Shown: one piece after another, positions 25,797 to 37,176 of the stretch
Layout of the letters: the number at the start of each line of letters is the position of its first letter
Numbering within the stretch: position 1 is the stretch's first letter
Assembly: GCA_037013495.1 (NCBI GenBank)
Contig: CM072812.1
Location: 36,166,501-36,230,500 of the forward strand
Direction of reading: 5' to 3'
DNA: 64,000 bases
Source of the DNA: Hippophae tibetana
Taxonomy: Eukaryota > Streptophyta > Magnoliopsida > Rosales > Elaeagnaceae
Program-made: the position numbers and the translations under genes
Notes under the pieces: model-generated
Told to the model about the DNA's origin: nothing
What the model saw: only the letters and a program-made list of their open reading frames with translations
Databases searched by the model: none

Positions 25797-26984
25797 TTAG
25801 TCTTTGCTTTGTTTTTGCAAATGTTCAACTAACTGTTCTACTTGAACTTTCACCTTTTTGATAGAAGCTTCCACAGAGTCCAACCGTTGATTGGTTTTAG
25901 ATTGGTTATCCCTACAAACTTGAATAAAAGAATTCAAGTTGTCCTCCAGGGTTGGTTTATTGGGAATGCTTCTTGGGATAGGTGGGTGGAATTGCTGGCC
26001 TAGCTGGTTTGAGCTTTGAGTGAAATGAGGGTTGTTTTGCCTCCAGGAGAAATTTGGATGATTTCTCCACCCAAGATTATAGGTATTTGAATTGGGGTCA
26101 AACCTTGGTCTCTGTTGATATGATCCCAACACATTAACCTGTTCAGGTCCAGTTGTTGTTTCTCCTTGATATGGACAGGCTTCAGTACCATGTCCCATGT
26201 TGCTATACAAACCATATTGTTCATTAGTGGTGTTGGTTTGTGTAGTGAGAAGGGAAACTTGCTTGGTCAGTTGAACAAGTTGTTGTTGAACTTCATTACT
26301 GGAATCGATTTCATGAACTCCAGCTTTTCTCACTCGTGAGCTTTTTTGTTGGGAATTAGCACCCAACATCTCAAAGAGGTTGTACGTCTCTGAGGCAGTC
26401 TTTTCTCCCATTGCTCCTCCAACAGCGTTGTCGACAATGAATTGACATTGTTGTGTAAGTCCATCGTAAAAGAATTGGTTCTGCAACTGTAGGGGAAAGT
26501 TGTGATGGGGACATTGAGTGAGAAACATTTTGAACCTATCCCAAGCTTCATGGAATGGTTCTCCTTCCATCTGAGAGAAAGTAGCAATCTTTCTTCTCAA
26601 CTCTGATGTTTTTTGGTGGGAATAGAATTTTCCCATGAATTTATTGTAAATGTTCTCCCATGTCATCAGAGAACCTGGGGGAAGTGACATTAACCAAGCT
26701 TTGGCCTTATCCTTTAAGGTGTAGAGGAAACATCTCATTCTAAGTTGATCCTCATTTAGAATACTGAGGGGGAATGTTTGGACCGTAGCATAGAAATCTC
26801 TCATGAAGGAAAGAGAATCTTCATTAGGTAGCCCATAAAAGGAAGAAAGCATAGAAAAATGAATATTTTTTAGGTCATAATTCCGAGCAGCCTCACCCAA
26901 CTGGATAGCGGCAGTTTCCGTGCCAATCACCGGTCTTGCAAACTCCTTCATAGTGGTTTCCCTAACATGTTGGTTTTCTTCCAT
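25797..26984 (-). mobile_element. First gag region of the Athila-like element
   Basis: About 395 codons begin MEENQHVRETTMKEFARPVI. The core reads YDLKNIHFSMLSSFYGLPNE, then CFLYTLKDKAKAWLMSLPPG and ATFSQMEGEPFHEAWDRFK, matching the Athila gag family and the second gag. A Cys/His-type cluster is degenerate (YGLYSNMGHGTEACPY). The C terminus repeats the PTLEDNLNSFIQVCRDNQ plus coiled-coil arrangement. It would be the first product of the genomic RNA. Confidence 0.9.
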
Positions 26985-27428
26985 TTTTTTCGGTTCTAGT
27001 AAAGGATTAAGACTTGGTTCTATGTTTGGCTCAAAAACAGGTTAATGGGTGGAATCCAGTTTTGTTGACACTTGTTTAAATTTATGAATATTATTTACAT
27101 ATGGTGTAAGAGGGTTTCCTAAGGATCTCCTACCACGCATAGACTATTATAAACGTAAATTTAAAACTCCTGTCAACAAAATAAAAAATTTAGAGAAAAT
27201 TTACATGGTATTTAATACAAAACACTAAACAAAACTAGTTAAACCCTAAATCAATTTTTTTTTTAAAAATGTGTATTATTTTATTTATTTATTTAAATAA
27301 AACAAAGTTTAAATTTTTATTTCGTAATTTGTTTTTTTTTTGTTTTTTTTTGTTTTTTTTTGTTTTTTTGTTGTTGTTATATATATATTTTTTTAAATAA
27401 AATAATATAATCAGTAGTAATCAAGAGT

Positions 27429-27541
27429 GCTCCCAGGAAAGAATGGTGGTGCAACGGCTACTTAAAAACCATTCTCCTAGTGAGAACAACGTTCCCAGGA
27501 AAGACTAGTGGCACAAAAGCTTCCAAGAACTAGTCTCCTAG
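27429..27541 (-). repeat. Duplicated stem-loop unit in the leader
   Basis: There are two adjacent units of about 60 bp, each starting CCCAGGAAAG. Unit 1 pairs AGAATGGT (27439-27446) with ACCATTCT (27467-27474). Unit 2 pairs AGACTAGT (27501-27508) with ACTAGTCT (27528-27535). Both stems extend through AGG and CCT. The stems differ from each other yet each is fully complementary, which is the pattern expected when the fold is conserved. Confidence 0.8.
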
Positions 27542-27667
27542 ACAGAACTCCCTTAAATTTTTACTTTTTATACTATTAAGTTAATTAAGTTAAGTTAGGT
27601 ATAAATTTAATTAAGTTAACAAAATATATGTTTATGTAATATAAGTTAATCAAAATCAAATTTAATT

Positions 27668-27905
27668 TTTTTTTTAACTATTCATGAACGGTAATTTTAT
27701 TTTACTATTAACGATATATTATTTATTTATTTTTTTCTATCTTAAAAAAAATTAAAAGCTTTTAAAGTTTTTAATTTTTTTTTTACTATTCATGAATGGT
27801 AATTTTATTTTACTATTAACACTATATTTTTTTTTTCTATCTTAAAATTTTTTTAAAGTTTTTAAATTTTTTTTATTACTATTCATGAACGGTAAAAAAA
27901 ATTTA
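27668..27905. repeat. Three tandem copies of a ~105-bp leader repeat
   Basis: The phrase ACTATTCATGAACGGTAA (one copy with ATGAATGG) occurs three times near 27680, 27785 and 27875. The first two are followed by TTTATTTTACTATTAAC and a run of T-rich spacer. They lie in the AT-rich leader of the Athila-like element and contain no frame. Confidence 0.75.
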
Positions 27906-28070
27906 CTTCAGATTTCAAATTTCTAAATTAAAAAAAATGTTTTTTTTATTTTTTTTTATGAAATTTGAAATTTGATTATTATTTTTATTAAAACAAAAAA
28001 AATCACAATTATTTACACCACAAATTTTTTTTTTTAAATTTTGATAAATAATTTAAAAACGTTATTCCTT

Positions 28071-28087
28071 CCCCGGCAATGGCGCCA
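28071..28087 (-). promoter_or_regulatory. Primer-binding site of the Athila-like element
   Basis: On the minus strand the 17 bases TGGCGCCATTGCCGGGG lie six bases inside the 5' LTR. From memory this is one base different from the TGGCGCCGTTGCCGGGG site, complementary to the 3' end of tRNA-Asp, that Athila elements use. The position and orientation fix the 5' end of the element on the right. Confidence 0.85.
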
Positions 28088-28093
28088 AAAACT

Positions 28094-29904
28094 TGATGAA
28101 CGAAAACCGGCATCGCCGATTCTTACCAATACTTTGGTTTTAATATTTATAAAACTCTCCCAAGGTCGATCTAAGGAAGGAATGTATGTGGTTTTTAATT
28201 TATTATTCAAACTTTTAAAAACGAAATTAAATCATAAACATCCTGTCACGATAGTTTGGCTTTTGTGTTTCTAATCTAATAACATAAAAATAAACATAGA
28301 TACAGATTAAATAAATATAATCTAATAACATAAGAATAAACATAGATACAGATTCAATAAATATAATCTAATAACATAAAAATAAACATAGATACAAATT
28401 CAATAAATATTTATGCAAATTTTATCATTTATAATAGTGGAGTATTTATGGATATAATAACTAAATTAATTATGCTTGCTCATATTATCTAGGTTATTAA
28501 AGATATAAATTGATATTTTATTGATTCTCTCTTTTTTATATAAATACCACCTTTGGTGGGATTAGATATTATTTGTTAACTAAACAAATCAATTAACACC
28601 TATGGGTGGGGTTGATAACTAATTTGGTTAATTAAATTAATTCCTTTTTCTAAGAGATTGAAAATGAACCATTTAAATGCCACATTTTGTGGGGTTAGAC
28701 AGTTTAAACTTTATTCAAGGTGTCCAAATTAAACATAAGAATTTAATTATCCGAGTACTAACTTTCAAGTTTTAAAACCACTACTGAAAACATGTTGTCA
28801 ATACATTTTCACATAATAATTCTTATAAAAACTTTTGAAATAGAGCTTCACTCTAACTACCGGGCGATTGTACCAACAAATAAAAAATCACTACTCTAAA
28901 TTAGACCGGATAACTAAACCTTAAAATCTAATTTTTAGGTTTAAGTTTGTAATGAAAAATAATATATTTCTCTCTAACATTCTTAATATAAAATCTTGAA
29001 TAAAAATAAAATCAATTCATTTTAGAAATTTTCACCTATTTAATATTTCGCAAGTACAACAACGTTATTATTATATCATGTTTATAAACAGCCAGCAGAG
29101 TTAAATTTAATCACAGACAAATTAAATATAATATGTAAGAATAAAGCATAAAAAATAACTGTAAAGAAAATAAAATCCTTACAGAACTTCGATGTTATTC
29201 CCGTTGCTGGAAAACCTCCAAGCGGAATTTGCACTCCCATTTATTGAATCAAAAAGCTAATAAATTACAAAAACATTACAAGTTCCTCTCAAAAAGAGAA
29301 GAACTCTAAAACTAAGAGAATTTAACTAAAAACTAAGAGAGAAACTAAGAAAGAAACTAAGAAAAGCTTAAAAACTAAGAAATGAGAGAAAGAAAGAAGA
29401 GAGAAGTGTGTTTTGAAGGTGTGTTTTGAAGTGAAGGGAAGGGGGGTATTTATAGGTGAGGATGGAGAGAAAAAATGAGTAAAAAAATGTTAAAAAAATG
29501 TAAAAATGCGTAATGGAATTGCTGAGGTCATTGATGACGTCAGCATGACGTCATGGGGCGGTTGCACGTGTAAAATGGGGCAAAACGGGCATCGGCGCGC
29601 ACGGATGAACAGTAGCAGCGTGCGCGGTTGGGCGCGGCGACGCGATTTTCTCATTTTTGACATTTTTGACCCATTTTTTCCATATTTGTTGACCTTTCCC
29701 CATTTATTTATTAATATATTTGTGATGTATTGCTTCCAGTATTCCTCTTTGAGTATTTAAGTTGCATTTTTAAGCCAAAATACCTGAAAAACAATAAAAA
29801 TACCCGTGATTCCGAAAAAGACAAATTTATATAAATATATATATTTTTAATCAATTAATGTGCATAAAATCATGGTTATTTTAGTGCTTTTTGAGCACTT
29901 ATCA
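28094..29904 (-). mobile_element. 5' LTR of the Athila-like element
   Basis: This is an 1,811-bp repeat from TGATGAACG to CACTTATCA. A hand comparison with the partner LTR shows some 35-40 substitutions plus a few length differences, many of them in the CG-rich patch near 29515-29645. The adjacent CCTAC (29905-29909) is the right copy of the target-site duplication. Confidence 0.95.
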
Positions 29905-29909
29905 CCTAC

Positions 29910-31220
29910 TTGACTGGATGCCTCGTTATACTATATGCTAGATTACATTTTCTAAATGGATGACTAATGCTTATTCTAAGTGGTTTCTACCAAGGTAGGC
30001 TAATCAACCTCATCTTGGGTTGCCTTTTGTGGTTCATGTCATAATAAGATGATAAGTCTAGCCTCTTTAGCTAGCTTAATGATTGGGGCGTGACTTAGCC
30101 TAGGCTCTAACTCCAGCTCTAGTGTTCCTAGGAGTTCTTCATTAGGGGTCTGATACCCAATTTGGATCTAAGATTAGATATAACAATCCAAAATTAGGCC
30201 AATTTAGCTCCCTTTAGGTGTTTCACTTTTCTTGGAGCACATTAAGGACATAATGTTGGTCTTAGGTGCCAATTGAGTCATGAACCTACTGGGAGAGTGA
30301 GATGTCATTAGGAATATATTAGAAGCTTATCCTAGTGACTTAATGGATCAATTTTTTTGTTATGAGAGAATTTAATGAAGAATGCGATAAATGGAATGAA
30401 GAACACAAATAACGCTTTGAATGTTCTTAAGTTTTATTAGCTCAATTGGTTGAATATTAAATTTCTTTCTAACAAATAGAGCCAAATGTTGAAGTCGATT
30501 TCTATTAGGTCGTGTCTTTTGGACATGTAGACCTATAAATCATTAGAAAATCATGTGAGATGTGATAATATTAGTGGTGGTGTATTTATTCTAATGCTTA
30601 AGTCAATTTTTGAGAGAAAAGTTAATATTAGAAGAAGTTTGAGAGAGTTTTAGTGTTGAGCTCAGATGTTAGATTATGCATACATTTTTTTTTTGTTTAA
30701 AAGAACCTATTTCAAGAAGATTTTGAAGAATAACGTAATTGCAAATAACTAATATCGATTAATTAATATTTAAATATTAAATTAATTAATATATAATTAT
30801 TTAGAATATTAATGAACTTCCATAATCATGAATTGAGACATTAATATTTGTTTTTAAATTTAAATAATAAAAATATACGTAACTGTGTACTGATTATACT
30901 CATTTGACTTTTCAAAATCAACATGAACTAGTCAAATAGACCATACTTACTTGGCGATTTTCCAATCCAACAATATGAAATGGGTATTAAGACATAATTG
31001 ATCCTATAAAGATGATCTATCATTAAGAATAATAATAAGAGAATCATTATTATTGCTAATTAATCTCCAATAGTATTCAAACACATAGAAGGAAACAATG
31101 ATTATTGAAGAAAATTCAAGAGCAACACTACTTTATTTAGACAACATACTTTGAAAATTCTCCATTAAATGTATTAATTTTTGAATACAGATTTGAGCAT
31201 GTATCTATGGAGAATGAATG
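29910..31220. other. Unassigned DNA, no gene seen
   Basis: This stretch continues the sequence interrupted by the Athila-like insertion (the left part ends at 16404). Its first 600 bases have the same moderately GC, repeat-like texture as 14504-16404. The rest is AT-rich. No frame or structure could be assigned. Confidence 0.5.
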
Positions 31221-31451
31221 ACAAAATTACTATATTTCTTGTTCAAAATTTCAAACCGTAGTAAGTTTTTTGTGCAAATTTTGATAGCTAATACAAAACT
31301 AAAGCAGAATAACAAACTTCAATATGAATGGAAAATGAGCCACAAACATTACTATACTTTCTTGTTCAAAATTTCAAACTATAGTAAGTTTTTTGTGCAA
31401 ATTTTGACAGCTAATACATAACTAAAGCAGAATAACAAACTTCAATATGAA
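31221..31451. repeat. Tandem duplication, period about 123 bp
   Basis: Two copies share TTGTTCAAAATTTCAAAC, then AGTAAGTTTTTTGTGCAAAT, then CTAAAGCAGAATAACAAACT and AATATGAA. The phrase GTTCAAAATTTC starts at 31241 and again at 31364. A 67-codon frame spans both copies, but it repeats itself only because the DNA does, so I do not call a gene. Confidence 0.9.
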
Positions 31452-32770
31452 ATACTTATAGATGTATTGTGAAGACCATCCATCAACACTACATTCAGAC
31501 CATCCATCAGTACTACTTTAATGCTTTGGTATGAATTGTCAAAACATGCAGAAAGTACATACACATTACTGCACCATAATATACTATACACACGAGTACA
31601 CATTACAATGAAATAAGCTACAACTCAAAATGATTTTGTTATTTTGTTTATCACTAGCTAGTGGCCACCTCTGAACAATCTATTTATTTTATATATAATC
31701 AACATAAGCTAGCCATCTCTGAACAACTCAATTTATCTTAAACAATGCTACAATCATCTGAATAGTTACAACATTGTTGCAATTTGTTTTGGACAAGGGC
31801 TTATGAGGTCAAAAAAATGGATATGCAAATAAGTTAGAAAAATAAATTTTCATTATTTTTTACTTTGATTCTTAATCTTACCATTTCTTGTTTAAATGCA
31901 AGTTTGAGAAGATTGAGAGTATATGGTGAAGATTACTATATTTTGTTTGGATATCATGCTAAAAATAATTTATATGTATACTTCTAACATATATATTATT
32001 AATATACTATGTTTGTTTCCATACAAATTATCCAAGTTTTACACAAATGTTTAATAACAGTTATCAATATATATATATATATATATTAGTAATATGTTAA
32101 TATATATTTTTTTAATTCATATATTACTAGTATTAGTATATTTGTAAAAAAATATAAATACAAGATAAAATTCAAAAAAAATTGTTTATAAATAATAAAA
32201 TATAAATTTATAATATCGTTAAATATATGTCATAAAATATTTATGTAGTGAATGAAATTGCGTCTTCATTTTTAACAATAATATTTTCCTACAAGAATCT
32301 ATTTGGTGGTGTGTAGGAGGCCAAGAGGATGAAGTCTCAATAGTAAGAGGTTCATCTTGCAATATGGGTATACAATTGCCCTCCGGCAACAAAGTCTGAA
32401 AACTCTTTTTGACAATCCATTTTTTTAAGAGTGAATCTTGTAATACAAGTATATAATACAACCTTCCTAAATCTACTAGCTTTTTGTTTTAGTTCTGTTT
32501 TTAAATTAATTGATGAGTTTTTGTAATTACTAATATTTAATGTGATTTATTTAACTAATAATGAATTATGTTTTGTTAATTATTTGAAATTCTTGTTATT
32601 TTTTAAAAAGATATAAGAATTCATGCACCAGCGAAAAGAATACACTTGCTATAACAATTTGAAAAATTGATGCCAAATTTTTTTAAAAAGGTTTGTCAAA
32701 ATACCATTAACTAATTAGTTTGTTACTTTAACGAAGAATAATTAATGATAATTTATAACAGTGATATATA
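31452..32770. other. AT-rich DNA, no gene seen
   Basis: An 80-codon minus-strand frame at 32219-32461 encodes LPEGNCIPILQDEPLTIET and similar sequence, but I recognise no family and codon use gives no support. A short TA run lies at 32067-32087. Nothing else is identifiable. Confidence 0.4.
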
Positions 32771-34440
32771 ATCTAAATATTAGTGACACAATGTTAAAAA
32801 TATAATAATATAACATAATCTTGACATGATAGATATGACGTGATTAAATTTAATAAGTATTTTATGCTTAAAAGTAATGGATGTTAGTTAACTATATTTT
32901 AATTGATAGAGATATGACATGATTTCGACACAAAAATATCAAAATTATTCGCACAAATATGATCCATTTATAACGAATTGATTAAACATAATCTATTCAT
33001 TAAATGGATAAACATGAATTACACGAATTGTGAATCAAAAGAACTATTCGATATTAATATTGTACGAACAATACAAAAAAAATAATTTATAAAAAATATA
33101 CTTATTATAAGAATATTTTGATATTTATTAACGTACAAAAAGACTAAAAAGTTTATAAAAAAAATGTAACATCAAAAACGACCAAAACATTGTCATTTTT
33201 TTATATAAAGATATTATAATTTTATGTATATATGTTTTTTTTTTATTTTGTATAATTTTATTAATTTAATTGTACAATATAATTTATTTTATAAATAAAA
33301 TTTTATTTACGCAATGAAAATGTTTTATCGTATAACATAAAAAAAATATTTTTAATGTTTAAAAATATAGTGTATTTTTTATATATATAACATTAAAAAA
33401 ATTATGTTTTTTAAAGAAGTATTAAAAATAATGATGTTCGTACCTTTTGCTTTTGCTCTTATTTACAATATGGGCTACATTTCTTTTCTTTTTAAAAAAA
33501 TCTAATAAATTTTAGTAATAGCCTATAAAGGCTAAGCACGACTGGCAATATTTACGTATATATAAATTTGATTTTTAATTAAATTTTAAAAGATTATAAC
33601 ATATATAACATACGTAAGATATTGAATAGTTTAATATTGTTGGTAAATATTTTCCAATTGTAAAATGTGAAAGGTATATTTACTACAAAAATCCATTGGT
33701 GGCGTTCTTTTTAGGTGTTGTAGTTTTGAAGTATATTATTACACATTTTAAATAAACTAGTCTGGGATACACGGTTCACAATATATAATGTAATTACATT
33801 ATCCAGCTATTTATTTTAAGAAAATAATATACAATAAAACTAACAAAATAATTAATAAAAAAATTATATTTATTTTTGAATTATTTTGATATTTATTGAT
33901 ATATAAGAAAAATTAAAAATAAATAACCAAAACACTGTTAATAGACATTTTGATATAATCATTTATAATAAATGTATTACTTAAATGGATATTTTATACT
34001 TAAAAATAATATATGTCAATTAAATATAAATATTATTTATTCATAAATGAATTAACTACATTCAATTTATTCATTAAATGAATAAGTATGAACCATATAA
34101 GTTATCACATTAAATGTATTTAATTTATTGGTGTACAAGACAAAAATATAGAAGAAAATAACTAAAATATTGTTTATGGATATTTTGCTACAATTATTTA
34201 TAAAAAAATGTATTTATTATAAATATATTTATACTTAAAAATAATATATATTAATTAAACCTAAATATTATCGGTTTATAAATGAATTAAATGAGTAAGC
34301 ATAAAACACATAAATTTTTACATTAATTTAAATATAATAATATAACGTTATATAATAAAATTATCAAAATATATTTATTATAAAGATATTACAATATTTT
34401 TCATATAAAAAAAGTGAAAAGAATAACAAAAAGTACTATT
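32770..34440. repeat. Decayed dispersed/tandem AT-rich repeat units
   Basis: At least three loosely similar segments recur (about 32830-33200, 33860-34130 and 34190-34440). Shared phrases are TACTTAAAAATAATATAT, followed by TTAATTAAA; TTTATAAATGAATTAA, then ATTAAATGAATAAG; and ATATTTTGATATTTATTRA followed by a run ending ACCAAAACAYTGT. The nearest two are about 237 bp apart. The first segment retains GACATGATTTCGACACAAAA and ACATGAATTACACGAATTG, which recall the ACACGA-rich dispersed repeats common in plants, here worn down towards AT. The family assignment is tentative. Confidence 0.5.
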
Positions 34441-35760
34441 TATGAGGATTTGTAACACTTAAAGTGGGATGAGAATTATGAAAATGTTTATGGGATTAAA
34501 TTATTTAAAATAATAATATAAAGATAATATATAATAAAACTATGAAATTTATTATGCATAAAAATATGTTATATTAGTATAGGAATATTTTGATAGTTTG
34601 TAGCCTAAAAAACACAATAATAATTAAATAATAAAAAAGTTGAAATTAAAAAAAATAAAATGGAAAAAATAATGTTACAGATGACGAAATTTTGATCGAT
34701 ACTTTTTATATATAATAATAGTATTTGTAATCGATATGGTAACATGTTATCTATTTTAAAAAAAATGAATAATTTTTTTATTAAAAATTTGTGATAAATT
34801 ATAAATAATATGATATAATATTATTAATAAATAGAATAAATACATCCAAATGTTAAGTTAATAGATTTAGATATAATTTTTTATTTTTTATTTTATTAAT
34901 CATTTTTTTAAATAATGCTACACACTTACAAAGCATTATATATAATTTTTGAACCATTTATATCTTAAGCTTGAAATATATTAAAATGCTCCATCATTAA
35001 TATTTTAGTCCTGCTTCATTGAACTCTTAAGTAAAATAAAATCTCGTTAATATTTATGTAAATACTTCCATATTTTTATAATTATTTTTATTTATATAAA
35101 AAGTATCATACACATATTTTATATATTTATATTTTATTTATATGTGAATTTAATGCCGAACATTTAACTGTATTTTCAAATATAGACATGAATTATTCTT
35201 GTACGTATGCTTAAAAGTTTTGTTCCCGTACCATATTTTGCAAATTATAATTGTTAGACTTTATCTTGTCAAGTCATTATTATTAATTTAATATTTAATA
35301 ATTATTCCAAAAATCATAAAAGTGAAGTTCATTATAAGAATTTTATTTAATTCTAAAATACACTTATAAAAAATTACTAGTTAAAAAAATAAGTATTAAT
35401 TAATTAAAAAATATCATTAATTAAAACATAATTATTAAATAATTAAAAAATTTAAATATTAAAAAAATTAATTTATCTATTAACAAAACTTTACAAGAAT
35501 GAATATATTTTATCATCTTAAAAGAAAAATATTTGTTTCTAATTTCATAATTTTTTGAGTTATTAAACACTTTTAGAGTTTTTTTTTTTTTTTTGTAAAA
35601 CTACATTTCACAATTATGAATTCATATTAATGTATTCTTAATATCTTTAGTATCTTAAAATTTGAATTAATGTTTATATTTATGAAATTATTTTGATTCA
35701 AATTTTAAGTAATGAAAATTTTAACACATAGTACCTATATTTTATTTTGAAAAAGAGTGA
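34441..35760. other. AT-rich DNA, no feature seen
   Basis: This is extremely AT-rich sequence with short homopolymer runs (for example about 20 T at 35580-35596) and no frame, repeat or family match I can recognise. Confidence 0.5.
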
Positions 35761-35764
35761 TTAA

Positions 35765-35832
35765 TTAGCCCACATTTTATCTAAGCTAGCCCACATTTTA
35801 AATACATGTAAATGGGCTCACTTATGGGCTGA
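35765..35832. promoter_or_regulatory. Cluster of site II-like (TGGGCY/RGCCCA) motifs
   Basis: AGCCCACATTTTA occurs twice (35767 and 35789) in a 22-bp tandem duplication, followed by TGGGCTC (35815) and TGGGCTG (35826). Such motifs cluster upstream of plant housekeeping genes, and a pyrimidine-rich stretch follows (35870-35930). No convincing gene starts here, so this may be a promoter remnant or chance. Confidence 0.3.
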
Positions 35833-36019
35833 ACTCTATTTTAATTACCTTACGACCCACTCTACTACTGGCTCTGAGTCTCAAACCTCGCATCCTTTCC
35901 TTCCTCATCCTTAGTTTCTGACAGCCTCTTTGTACTAGTATGTAAACCTGTGAGGGTTGCCATTTGTGAGGATTGTACGTTTTTGTGTTATATTTATTTG
36001 TTTTTGTGAGTGTTCGGCT

Positions 36020-36565
36020 CAAGTTTATATATTTTTTCTACATAAAAAAATTGTTTTTAATTAATTAATTAATTAATAATAAAAAAAAATCAATATATTT
36101 ATCAATACACAAGAATTAATAATTAATTTTAAAAATAAAAAAATTGTACTAATTGTGTTTTTGGACTGAATTGTTACATAAATTGCTTCTTTTGTAAAAC
36201 ATATGGTCTTCAACCTCTTTACAACCTAACATGTTGAACCCCAATTTATAAACCAACCCATTTAATACATATATCAAAGATGAATCATTCCGTTTGTCAC
36301 CCAAACTCATTACAAGTATAAAATTGAATATAAATAGTTTTAATATTAGTTTATTAAAACTATTATAAGTTAACTAACTTTTATTAGTTCTCTCCTCTAT
36401 AAGCACCGCCAATTATTAAGCACAAATCTTTTTTTGTTTACCTGTCAAACTTCAGGAAAATTCTAAAGTATATATTGTAAGCTTAATTTACAATTTGAAG
36501 CTGTCTTTTTTATTATCATTATTATCTATTTAATTTTGTTAAGAGGGTTTGTTTATTTACTTATT
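36020..36565. other. AT-rich DNA, no gene seen
   Basis: It includes a TTAA run (36057-36078). No open frame or repeat of note was found. Confidence 0.5.
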
Positions 36566-36566
36566 A

Positions 36567-37176
36567 TTGCTTAGATCAACTCTAATTTTGTATTAAAATA
36601 TTAAATTTGGTGTAAAATTTATTTAAGAGTTGCTTAACTAATTTTGGTGCTTTAAACAATGATGCCTCAAATTTGATGTGATATTGTTCATCATGCCAAT
36701 ATTATTCACGATGTGATATTTTAAAAAAATTATAAATATTGTTAAATTTTTTTATTACATATAATAAATTAAAATTAAATATATGATATAAAAAAATTAC
36801 TAATACAAAATAAGATTAAAATAAAATGTATTAATTAAACATCGGAGTGATATATACATTTTTAATTATGTTTTTTAGTTAAATGTATTTATTGAATTTT
36901 TAATTTTTATTAATATGATTTTTAAATTAATTATTATTAATAAAATAATATAATATATAATTGATTGAATATAATAATAGATAAAAAATTAATAAAATGA
37001 ATATTTTATTTTATAAATAATTGTTAGTGTGATATTTAATGTAGTGGTTTGAAGTGAATATATTGTTTAATGTATAATTTGGTGATGTTGCGTGTTAAAT
37101 ATGAGAAAAAATCTAATATAATTTTTTGATATAAAATTTAATGCATAACAGTGTAAAGTGTTGAAATGCCTTAAGA
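36567..37176. mobile_element. Possible MITE with weak terminal inverted repeats
   Basis: The left side reads AGATCAACTCTAATTTTGTA and the inverse of the right side reads AGACCATCTTAAGGCATTTC. Phrases such as ATGCCTCAAATTTGATGTGA and ATTAAATTTGGTGTAAAA, with an inverted counterpart near the other end, resemble plant MITEs that begin with AGAGCATCTCCAA-type termini. No clean target duplication was found, so this is tentative. Confidence 0.35.

Larger units (their letters stand above)
26985..28070 (-). mobile_element. Leader (5' untranslated region) of the Athila-like element
   Basis: This region of 1.1 kb lies between the primer-binding site and the first gag and has no credible frame. It contains a poly(T)/G run (27330-27375), a pair of stem-loop repeats (27429-27541) and three tandem copies of a phrase with ACTATTCATGAACGGTAA (27668-27905). 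Each is listed separately. The leader is where packaging and dimerisation signals of retroelements usually lie. Confidence 0.8.
16405..29904 (-). mobile_element. Athila-like Ty3/gypsy LTR retrotransposon, structurally complete
   Basis: This 13.5-kb fossil is read right to left: 5' LTR 28094-29904, primer-binding site 28071-28087, leader, gag copy 1, spacer, gag copy 2, protease, RT/RNase H, integrase, 3' non-coding region and 3' LTR 16405-18333. The LTRs start TG and end CA. An exact 5-bp duplication CCTAC flanks it (16400-16404 and 29905-29909). The RT motif FMDDFSVFG, the DLGAS protease motif, the gag type and the lack of a chromodomain point to the Athila lineage. No env-like frame remains. 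The coding region is broken by a handful of interruptions (about four). A hand comparison of the LTRs shows roughly 2% substitutions, suggesting insertion around one million years ago at usual plant rates. Confidence 0.93.

Noticed and set aside
31218-31421. A 67-codon frame with internally repeated KISN.SKFFVQIL.ANT.
   Set aside because: It arises from a tandem duplication of AT-rich DNA (period 123, a multiple of three). There is no family match, start context or neighbours.
32219-32461. An 80-codon frame with LPEGNCIPILQDEPLTIETSSS, considered as a possible exon fragment.
   Set aside because: No recognisable family, no adjacent exons and no splice context I can defend.
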